Source: Clostridiales bacterium (GTDB lineage: Bacteria > Bacillota > Clostridia > Christensenellales > Christensenellaceae). From it: a DNA stretch of 6,113 nt. Positions within the stretch are counted from its first letter, which is position 1. Each line of letters begins with the position of its first letter. Below are positions 1 through 4,765 of the stretch, piece after piece. The stretch spans positions 1-6,113 of the forward strand of contig DOMW01000157.1 in the NCBI GenBank assembly GCA_003510345.1, in the 5' to 3' direction. Below the pieces are notes generated by a model that was given only the letters and a program-made list of their open reading frames with translations, made no database searches and had not been told where the DNA came from. Made by a program: the position numbers and the translations under genes.

Positions 1-41
1 ATTTAATCAGTGGTTACCTAGAGCAACTTGACAAGCGTTGC
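1..41 (-). repeat. Degenerate dispersed motif plus hairpin, copy 1
   Basis: Positions 2-25 match positions 4312-4335 at 20 of 24 bases. The shared parts are TTTAATC, GGTTACCT and a final GCA. The GCA opens a small hairpin, GCAAC (23-27), a 9-base loop, and GTTGC (37-41). The element lies 15 bases beyond the stop codon of the minus-strand HD-GYP gene, so it would be in that gene's 3' untranslated region. There is no T-tract, so it is not a classical intrinsic terminator. The window edge cuts off whatever lies to its left. It could be a small dispersed repeat or a 3'-end RNA element. The repeat is seen directly; its role is unknown. Confidence 0.4.
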
Positions 42-56
42 ATACCTATATTGGCA

Positions 57-2324
57 TTAGGACACACTATCCCCCGCGGCCAGATCGTGGGACGGCGGCT
101 GCGCCTTGCCCGTATAGAGAAACTGCTTTTCACACGATAGGAACACGCCCACGAGCGTGGGGTCAAACTGCGTTCCGCTCCCCTCGCGGATGATCTTCAC
201 TGCTTCTTCATGCGAAAACGCGCGCTTGTATGGCCGGACGTTTATCAGCGCGTCGTATACATCGGCAATCGCCATCAGCCTTCCCATAAGCGGAATGTCC
301 GTGCCGGAAATCCCGCTCGGATAACCCGCGCCGTCCCAGCGTTCGTGATGCGTGCCCGCCAAAATTCTGGCGTAATCCAAAAATGTGGTGGAAGTCGTCC
401 TTTTATCGATTTTATCGATGATCTCCATGCCGAGCGTGGTGTGTTTTTTCATCTGCTCAAACTCTTCGGCGGTCAGTTTTCCCGGCTTCATCAGTATGCC
501 GTCCCGGATAGCGATTTTCCCCACATCATGAAGTTGTGAGGACAGCAGGAACAAATCCATATCCCAACCCGCGATCATATTTGTATAGACGCCCTGCGCC
601 TTCATGCAATCCACAAACCGCTCCAAAAAGAACCGGGTGCGTTCCACATGGCCGCCGGTGATGTCGTCGCGGTATTCCACAAGCTCGGATATCGTTTGCA
701 GCACAGTAGTCTGAAGCTCAAAAACGATCGCCGCCTTTTGGTCAATTTCTTTTTCCAGATAACGTTTTTCCGTGATATCCATACAAAAACATTCCAGCAA
801 ACCGGGCGTACCGTCCGCGGCCATATCCACGATCCGCCCACGTTCCCACACCCACTTTTCGCCGCCGTCCTGCGTCAGGATCCGAAATACGATCTCCTTT
901 GGCAGGCCTTTTTCAAGCGCTTCCGCGTGTTCCCGCCGCACAGCTTCCGCGTCGTCCGGGTGCACCAGCCCGAAGAGCTTTTCCATACCGCTGCCCACCA
1001 GTTGATCGGGCGTATAACCCGTAAGCGCCGTACTGCCCTGGCTGGCAAACGTAATGGTGAAATCGGGCGCGTCATTTGCGCATTGATAGACCATTCCGGG
1101 CAAATTATCCATCATATCCACAGTGTGGGCCGCCAGCTTCCGCCGGTCGGCGCTCGTGCGGGCAACCGCCATAAAGTCGGACAGCGAGGATACGAAATCC
1201 TTCTCCGCCGATGTCCACTCCCGTTTTTTGGGGAATGCCGGCGAGCGGTCCTGCTCGATGCACACCACACCGGCCAGCTTGCCTTCCACGCGCATGGGCG
1301 AGTCGAGCATAGCGCAGATATTTGGGCCGTAATCGCCCAGAATATCGGTCAGCACGTTGGGGAGCGCGGCATTATCGACCGCGATCTGGCGCTTTGTTTT
1401 AAGCAGGCGGATATAATCACGCGAGCCGGAAAGATCGAGGTCGGGCTGCACCGTTACCCTGTTTGAGGCGAGGTCAAACGTGGTGATGTTCCGGCATATC
1501 GCGTCTTCTTCCGATATACTCCATATGCCGACCCTGCTGGCTTCAAGCGCGATGCAGCCCTGCCGCGCGATGATTTTGGCGGCGTCTTCGAGCACACCGG
1601 CGGAAAGCGCGGGCGATTGCGTGATCTGCGCAAGCGCGTCCGCAAAAATCGCCTGTTCCGAATGGGACGTCCTTGAAGCGTAAGACAGATATGCGAAAAG
1701 CACAACGGTGAAAAACACGGTCAGCGGGGTGATATCAAAAGCATACCCTGTCGGATGGAACGAATAAAGAATATTCAGAATGAACGGGACGATTGTGCCG
1801 AACCCCGTGATAAGCAGCAAAGGGTTGCGCAGGAAATTTTTAATGATATAGGGAATCAAAAGCGCGTAAGCCCACATGCACGCAAAGGAAATCAGCAGAT
1901 AGTGTATATTGAAAAGAATACCTTTTCCAAGGACGGGATAATCAAATGTCGTGAAGTACTGCATATGCAGCGGGCTTGTTATGAGCACCAGAATATCGAT
2001 TGCGGGCAGGATGACTGTAAGATAGCGGATCAAACGGTATCTTCCCAGCTTTGACTCGGTAAAATTAAAGATGAACCAAAGCAGCAGCCAGGGCACAAAA
2101 CAAGTGAACGCCACTTTGGTTGCATAGACGAACGCAAAGTAATCCCTGTTGACAACAGTGACCGCGGCATTCAGGAGCACCCAAAACAATGTGACGAGGC
2201 ATAAGGGGAAAAATGTCTTCATCCGCTTGTCGTGGATATATCCGGCCCTGAACTGAATAAGGAGATAGCAAATAATGCCCGCTACAACGGTTGACACAAA
2301 AAACATCATCAATTCGCTGTTCAT
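57..2324 (-). CDS. 7TM-GAF-PAS-HD-GYP membrane sensor, probable cyclic-di-GMP phosphodiesterase
   Basis: This 755-residue protein has a multi-domain signalling layout. Residues 1-220 contain seven hydrophobic segments (about 5-24, 37-58, 70-88, 98-117, 138-161, 169-188, 197-216), as in the 7TM region found at the N-terminus of some histidine kinases. A GAF-like domain follows (about 240-390). A PAS domain (about 400-520) has GYTPDQL, HPDD and a PAC-like end MDITEKR. The HD-GYP domain spans about 540-735 with HDVGK at 599-603, HHERWDGAGYP at 659-669 and DVYDAL at 688-693, so metal- and substrate-binding motifs look intact. Known family members cleave cyclic-di-GMP to pGpG or GMP; activity here is inferred. 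No GGDEF domain is present, so it would lower the second messenger in response to membrane and cytoplasmic cues. The ATG at 2324 is supported by a GGGGAGGG ribosome binding site 7 bases upstream. It appears monocistronic at its 5' side, with a long leader. Confidence 0.93.
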   Translation of the reverse strand: MNSELMMFFVSTVVAGIICYLLIQFRAGYIHDKRMKTFFPLCLVTLFWVLLNAAVTVVNRDYFAFVYATKVAFTCFVPWLLLWFIFNFTESKLGRYRLIRYLTVILPAIDILVLITSPLHMQYFTTFDYPVLGKGILFNIHYLLISFACMWAYALLIPYIIKNFLRNPLLLITGFGTIVPFILNILYSFHPTGYAFDITPLTVFFTVVLFAYLSYASRTSHSEQAIFADALAQITQSPALSAGVLEDAAKIIARQGCIALEASRVGIWSISEEDAICRNITTFDLASNRVTVQPDLDLSGSRDYIRLLKTKRQIAVDNAALPNVLTDILGDYGPNICAMLDSPMRVEGKLAGVVCIEQDRSPAFPKKREWTSAEKDFVSSLSDFMAVARTSADRRKLAAHTVDMMDNLPGMVYQCANDAPDFTITFASQGSTALTGYTPDQLVGSGMEKLFGLVHPDDAEAVRREHAEALEKGLPKEIVFRILTQDGGEKWVWERGRIVDMAADGTPGLLECFCMDITEKRYLEKEIDQKAAIVFELQTTVLQTISELVEYRDDITGGHVERTRFFLERFVDCMKAQGVYTNMIAGWDMDLFLLSSQLHDVGKIAIRDGILMKPGKLTAEEFEQMKKHTTLGMEIIDKIDKRTTSTTFLDYARILAGTHHERWDGAGYPSGISGTDIPLMGRLMAIADVYDALINVRPYKRAFSHEEAVKIIREGSGTQFDPTLVGVFLSCEKQFLYTGKAQPPSHDLAAGDSVS

Positions 2325-2344
2325 TTACTTCCCTCCCCGTTCAT

Positions 2345-2359
2345 AGCGGACCGTCCGCT
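2345..2359 (-). promoter_or_regulatory. Perfect inverted repeat just upstream of the HD-GYP ribosome binding site
   Basis: AGCGGAC (2345-2351) and GTCCGCT (2353-2359) are perfect reverse complements around a single C. In the minus-strand mRNA this sits about 7-8 bases before the GGGGAGGG ribosome binding site of the HD-GYP gene. A protein could bind it as a DNA operator, or it could act as an RNA hairpin (six pairs around a three-base loop) affecting ribosome access. The repeat is seen; either role is inference. Confidence 0.4.
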
Positions 2360-2375
2360 CCCGCCGCACCTCCGC

Positions 2376-2396
2376 CGTAACGATGTTTTTGTTACG
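2376..2396 (-). promoter_or_regulatory. Leader inverted repeat CGTAAC/GTTACG
   Basis: CGTAAC (2376-2381) and GTTACG (2391-2396) can pair around a 9-base loop in the untranslated leader of the HD-GYP gene. No T-tract follows on the minus strand, so it does not look like a terminator. It may be one arm of a larger folded leader. The pairing is seen; a function is not shown. Confidence 0.3.
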
Positions 2397-2536
2397 CAAA
2401 AAGCGGCGCCTTTGGTTTTGGTTTATGATGAAAACTGTTAAAATGCGCACATTACCATAGCAGCCACAGGGAAATTACTTAACCCGGCATCTATGTGACT
2501 GATATGAAATAAAAATGTAGTATCAAAAACAATCTC

Positions 2537-2590
2537 TTTGTACGCCGGTTCATCGTATTAATGGTATACGTATTGTAGGCGGTATACAAA
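2537..2590 (-). promoter_or_regulatory. Long-range leader stem enclosing a small hairpin
   Basis: TTTGTACGCC (2537-2546) can pair with GGCG (2578-2581) and TACAAA (2585-2590), giving ten base pairs with a three-base bulge. Inside it, CGTAT (2553-2557) can pair with ATACG (2566-2570). If transcription starts near 2615, this stem lies near the 5' end of the HD-GYP mRNA. It does not match the conserved GEMM cyclic-di-GMP riboswitch segments, and I recognise no other riboswitch class. It is a candidate structured leader; the fold was judged by eye only. Confidence 0.3.
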
Positions 2591-2621
2591 AAAGCTTGCC
2601 TGTTCATCTGACTATGCCGCT

Positions 2622-2651
2622 ATTATACCACTTCCTTGTTATTCCTTTCAA
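2622..2651 (-). promoter_or_regulatory. Candidate promoter of the HD-GYP gene
   Basis: On the minus strand, TTGAAA (2651-2646) is followed after 18 bases by a perfect TATAAT (2627-2622). This fits a housekeeping sigma-A promoter with one mismatch in the -35 box. The expected start is near 2615, leaving about 290 bases before the ATG at 2324, unusually long for a simple bacterial leader. I saw only a much weaker candidate closer to the gene, with poor -35 and -10 matches around 2453-2482. Confidence 0.6.
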
Positions 2652-2764
2652 GGATTTATTTATTAAATTTTACTTTAAATACTATATTTTACTCAATTTG
2701 ATCTGTTTGCGCTGTCGCCTGTTCGGTAGGCCTGCGCTAAAAGACGCGGGTTAAACACACGGGT

Positions 2765-2818
2765 ATTTTTAAGTAAAAATGGTATAAAGGGTATTATATA
2801 CCGCAGGGCAAGCCCTGC
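2765..2818. repeat. Three abutting inverted repeats
   Basis: Three inverted repeats follow one another with no base between them. The first is ATTTTTA (2765-2771) with TAAAAAT (2774-2780). The second is GGTATA (2781-2786) with TATACC (2797-2802). The third is GCAGGGC (2803-2809) with GCCCTGC (2812-2818). Base composition shifts from all-AT arms to GC-rich arms. No gene is adjacent: the nearest promoters lie more than 100 bases away on either side. It may be a non-coding repeat element, a protein-binding array or a small folded RNA. Confidence 0.45.
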
Positions 2819-2954
2819 ACCCCACGCTAAAGTGCGCGCGTTCCGCCCCACAGGACTATTAAACCCTTTGATGGCCAGCCTCGCGCGGGTTTAGCGGAAA
2901 TAGGACTTTCGCGCAACCCTCGCTTCGCTGGTCAATAAAAATAGCAGGAAGTGA

Positions 2955-2983
2955 TTTACTTTGCGGCAAATCGATGCTATAAT
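2955..2983 (+). promoter_or_regulatory. Probable tRNA promoter, extended -10
   Basis: TTTACT (2955-2960) is followed after 17 bases by TATAAT (2978-2983), with a TG one base before the -10 box (2975-2976) as in extended -10 promoters. Initiation near 2990 would give a tRNA precursor with a 5' leader of about 100 bases, to be removed by RNase P. No other gene lies between it and the tRNA. Confidence 0.6.
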
Positions 2984-3093
2984 AATGCAGTTCGGCCAAA
3001 TGGTTTACGGCAACACAGGGATATTTACACCCGTAGCCAACCAAGCGCCGACGCGTCACCTAAAGCGCATAGTATTCATAAGAACTGTATAAT

Positions 3094-3170
3094 GTACCCG
3101 TGGCGCAGCTGGATAGCGCGACAGACTCCGACTCTGTAGGTCGAAGGTTCGAATCCTTTCGGGTACGCCA
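3094..3170 (+). tRNA. tRNA-Arg, anticodon CCG
   Basis: The full cloverleaf can be traced. The acceptor stem is GTACCCG (3094-3100) with CGGGTAC (3160-3166), then G73 and an encoded CCA (3168-3170). The D stem is GCGC (3103-3106) with GCGC (3116-3119) around loop AGCTGGATA. The anticodon stem is ACAGA (3121-3125) with TCTGT (3133-3137), and the loop CTCCGAC places anticodon CCG at 3128-3130. The T arm is GAAGG, loop TTCGAAT, then CCTTT with one G-U pair. It reads the arginine codon CGG. The gene stands alone, with a promoter about 110 bases upstream and a terminator-like hairpin directly behind it. No second copy of its 3' end was seen in the window, so nothing suggests an integrated element here. 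Confidence 0.97.
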
Positions 3171-3177
3171 ACAATTT

Positions 3178-3230
3178 CAAATCCGAACATCCGCTTTTGG
3201 GCGAGGTGGTCGGATTTGTTGTTTATTTAG
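3178..3230 (+). terminator. Terminator-like hairpin behind tRNA-Arg
   Basis: CAAATCCGA (3178-3186) and TCGGATTTG (3210-3218) form a perfect nine-pair stem starting 8 bases after the tRNA. The stretch that follows is T-rich (TTGTTTATTT) but interrupted. The long 23-base loop can partly fold on itself (CGC with GCG). It is the natural end of the tRNA transcript. Confidence 0.65.
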
Positions 3231-3299
3231 AAAACTGATAAGCCGGCTAAAATAGGTTTATGGGAAGTATGTATCATGAACAAAAAAGCATATAATCTA

Positions 3300-3443
3300 T
3301 TACGGATTAAGCCAATCCCGGTCTGGCCGCACGAGCAAACACGAATCGCTTTGCCCGCCCGCTGCAGAGCAACCCGAAAGACAGGCTGCCGCCAACAGGA
3401 TGGCGCATAGTAAAAAAGCTATTGACCGAACACAACGTTCCAT
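3300..3443 (-). CDS. Very short lipoprotein, or the surviving N-terminus of a longer one
   Basis: The ATG at 3443 has an AAGGG ribosome binding site 8 bases upstream and opens a 47-residue frame. Residues 1-25 are a clear type II signal peptide: basic start MERCVR, hydrophobic core IAFLLCAILLAAA, and lipobox LSGC with the lipidated Cys at 25. Only 22 residues follow before the stop, ending DWLNP, with no recognisable fold. Either this is a genuinely tiny lipoprotein or, more likely, a gene start whose body was lost by deletion or frameshift. An in-frame upstream ATG at 3494 lacks a ribosome binding site and would spoil the signal peptide. A 10-base palindrome (3467-3476) lies just upstream. 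No function can be assigned. Confidence 0.35.
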   Translation of the reverse strand: MERCVRSIAFLLCAILLAAACLSGCSAAGGQSDSCLLVRPDRDWLNP

Positions 3444-3561
3444 AGATTCATCCCTTGCCTTAACCTCGCTATAGCGCCGTTTATCATGAATCATAGATTT
3501 TGGATATGGAAAAGGGCGCAGACATTTTGCGTGTATTATTATGTGAGCGGATTATGCGCAA

Positions 3562-4095
3562 GTGTATTGGAATAATGTTTCTATGGACGGCGATCGCTCC
3601 AGGGAAAACAGCATAGAACTGGAATTCGACCTGAGCGAGGAACAGATGCGCCGCGTGATTAGCGTTGACATCCGTTTTTATCAGCGGGACGTGCCCGAAC
3701 CCACGCCATCGCCCACGCCGACCCCTTCGGCCACAGCCAAGCCCAGCGCGGCGCCTAAAACCACACAGGAAACCCCGGCCGGTGATGTAGTGTTCAATGG
3801 GATATTCTGTTCAGGCAGCCCGCCGCCCGGAGAGGGGGTATTGAGCGTCACGTCGTTTGATGCCGCAGCCAACGGAGGTGGCGGCTATGACGTGCGCGTC
3901 ACCATCAGGAATGAGACCGACTACCTTTGGGAGACGAACATCTACGCCCTGCTCTACGGCTACGACGCCATCGACCTCACGCTGGCGGAAGGCGTTTGGT
4001 TTGAAAAAGGCGCTTCGCAAACCTTCGCCTTTGAGGTAACGCCGGATATGGTCGCGAATGAAGATTGCAGGGTAAGTATCGAGTATACGTTTTAA
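3562..4095 (+). CDS. Hypothetical protein, C-terminal-like part of a secreted protein; possibly truncated
   Basis: The frame is open from 3547 (after a TGA at 3544). It could start at GTG 3562 (177 residues) or ATG 3583 (170 residues), but neither has a good ribosome binding site. From the GTG, residues 1-43 look like the end of a domain (SIELEFDLSEEQ, DIRFYQRD). Residues 44-74 form a Pro/Thr/Ser/Ala linker (PEPTPSPTPTPSAT) typical of cell-surface proteins. Residues 75-177 are rich in beta-strand patterns (YDVRVTIRN, QTFAFEVTP, CRVSIEYTF), suggesting an immunoglobulin-like sandwich. There is no signal peptide, which is odd for such a protein. A signal-like start, MRKCIGIMFLWTAIA, lies at 3554 in another frame and ends at a stop near 3614. 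The best reading is a 5'-truncated or frameshifted remnant of a larger exported protein. The family is not recognised. It converges on the lipoprotein gene ending at 4369. Confidence 0.55.
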   Translation: MYWNNVSMDGDRSRENSIELEFDLSEEQMRRVISVDIRFYQRDVPEPTPSPTPTPSATAKPSAAPKTTQETPAGDVVFNGIFCSGSPPPGEGVLSVTSFDAAANGGGGYDVRVTIRNETDYLWETNIYALLYGYDAIDLTLAEGVWFEKGASQTFAFEVTPDMVANEDCRVSIEYTF

Positions 4096-4135
4096 CCACA
4101 CACGGGCCCCGGAAGGAATCACAATACAGGGTTGG

Positions 4136-4190
4136 CACCTCGGGCTAACTATCCCGACCGGTAATAAAAGCCCGGTGCTTGCCCCGAGTG
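4136..4190. other. Folded region between convergent genes
   Basis: CTCGGG (4139-4144) pairs with CCCGAG (4183-4188), extended by two pairs past a bulged C (4136-4137 with 4189-4190). Inside, ACCGG (4157-4161) pairs with CCGGT (4172-4176) around a 10-base AT-rich loop. A competing pair, TCGGG (4140-4144) with CCCGA (4153-4157), is also possible. It lies 40 bases after the plus-strand stop and just before the strong hairpin at 4198. It may be part of a compound terminator; no known RNA family was recognised. Confidence 0.3.
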
Positions 4191-4197
4191 AAATATT

Positions 4198-4230
4198 GCA
4201 CACCCGCGCACAAGCGCGGGTGTGCCTTTT
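4198..4230. terminator. Perfect 12-bp hairpin, probable transcription terminator
   Basis: GCACACCCGCGC (4198-4209) and GCGCGGGTGTGC (4214-4225) are exact complements around the loop ACAA. On the plus strand CTTTT follows at once, a short T-tract that would end the transcript of the gene stopping at 4095. On the minus strand AATATTTC follows, weaker but possible for the galM-lipoprotein operon, whose last stop is at 4369. It may serve both convergent transcripts. Confidence 0.7.
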
Positions 4231-4304
4231 AACGGCGCTGTCATGGGCAGAAAAGGCAGCAAAGACGCGCGGCCTGAATGAATCAGCGAGAGGTTAGGGA
4301 TACG

Positions 4305-4349
4305 AACCCGCTTTAATCTGCGGTTACCTGGGGCACATCACCCGGGTGC
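4305..4349 (-). repeat. Degenerate dispersed motif plus hairpins, copy 2
   Basis: Positions 4312-4335 match positions 2-25 at 20 of 24 bases. The motif runs into a hairpin, GCAC (4333-4336), a 9-base loop, and GTGC (4346-4349). In copy 1 the corresponding stem is GCAAC/GTTGC, also with a 9-base loop, so the loop size is kept while the stem sequence changed. A further stem, AAC-CGC (4305-4311, one bulged C) with GCGGTT (4320-4325), encloses the TTTAATCT part. The hairpin ends 19 bases from the lipoprotein stop codon, the same orientation and place as copy 1 relative to its gene. Confidence 0.45.
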
Positions 4350-4368
4350 TACAAGAAATTCTGCTAAA

Positions 4369-4755
4369 CTAATACGTGAGTTGTAGCGTGTATTCCGTCG
4401 CTTGCGTTATATGGGCGACGAAATCATACGAATAGCCCGCTTGCAGGTTTTTCAGCGGAATGGTGAACGCGGCGTCGGTCGTGAAAACTTCCCGCCACAA
4501 ACTAGCATTTGTATTGAGATTTATGACCTCGATCACCGCTTCGCCGTCCGGCAAAGATAACGCGCAGCTAAGAGTGAGGCGTTCCACGCCGTCTTCGATA
4601 TACAGAGACTCCCTGCCCATGCCGTCTGCCGGTTTTTTTCCGCTGTGCGAAAACGTAACCGTTGTTTCCCCAGTCTGCGTTATGGCGCAGGCCGCAAATA
4701 CCAACGCCATGCAAAACAGGACGAGCGTAACCGCGGCCGGTAAAAACTTCCGCAT
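4369..4755 (-). CDS. Small lipoprotein of unknown function, co-transcribed with galM
   Basis: The chosen start at 4755 gives 128 residues. It is preceded by an AGGGG ribosome binding site that abuts the galM stop codon and begins a proper signal peptide: MRK, hydrophobic LPAAVTLVLFCMALVFAA, and Cys at 23. The Phe at lipobox position -3 is not the usual Leu, but the context otherwise fits lipidation. A start at 4782 would add nine residues before the charged end and overlap galM, so it is less likely. The mature part (about 105 residues) has alternating beta-strand patterns (AVIEVINLN, AFTIPLKN, YTLQLTY) and no catalytic motif I can recognise. Only 10 bases separate it from galM, so the two are probably translated from one mRNA and may be coupled. 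A role at the cell surface is inferred; a link to sugar metabolism rests on the operon alone. Confidence 0.82.
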   Translation of the reverse strand: MRKFLPAAVTLVLFCMALVFAACAITQTGETTVTFSHSGKKPADGMGRESLYIEDGVERLTLSCALSLPDGEAVIEVINLNTNASLWREVFTTDAAFTIPLKNLQAGYSYDFVAHITQATEYTLQLTY

Positions 4756-4765
4756 GGCCGCCCCT

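Larger units (their letters stand above)
2325..3093. other. 769-base gene-free region between the HD-GYP gene and the tRNA
   Basis: No reading frame here has a credible start, ribosome binding site and protein-like composition. The first ~290 bases are the likely leader of the HD-GYP mRNA and hold several inverted repeats. Bases 2622-2651 hold its promoter. Bases 2652-2700 are very AT-rich. Bases 2700-2950 hold inverted repeats at 2765-2818 and a 7-bp pair TAAACCC (2860-2866) with GGGTTTA (2887-2893). AGGACT also occurs twice (2852 and 2903), each time followed shortly by an AACCCT. Bases 2955-2983 hold a promoter that probably reads into the tRNA. The motif GGTATA occurs repeatedly in either orientation (2563, 2581, 2624, 2781, 2797), giving the region a repeat-derived look. 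Confidence 0.6.

Noticed and set aside
648..1466. Long plus-strand open frame opposite the HD-GYP gene
   Set aside because: It is antisense to a protein with unmistakable GAF, PAS and HD-GYP domains; its translation shows no family features.
2325..2615. GEMM cyclic-di-GMP riboswitch in the HD-GYP leader
   Set aside because: The conserved GEMM segments (for example GGGCAAACC and GCAAAGCC) are not present; only loose look-alikes occur.
2859..3059. Minus-strand 66-residue open frame between the HD-GYP gene and the tRNA
   Set aside because: No ribosome binding site, no recognisable motif, and it overlaps the probable tRNA promoter and inverted repeats.
3088..3093. Perfect TATAAT touching the 5' end of the tRNA gene
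   Set aside because: Used as a -10 box it would start transcription inside the mature tRNA, and no -35 box sits 17 bases upstream. The promoter at 2955-2983 is the better choice.
3094..3230. tRNA-Arg as the attachment site of an integrated element
   Set aside because: No direct repeat of the tRNA 3' end and no integrase or phage gene was seen in the window.
4281..4349. A tRNA fragment on the minus strand, because GGGTTCGTATCCC resembles a T arm
   Set aside because: The conserved A in the T loop is replaced, the stem has only three pairs, and no acceptor or anticodon arm fits around it.
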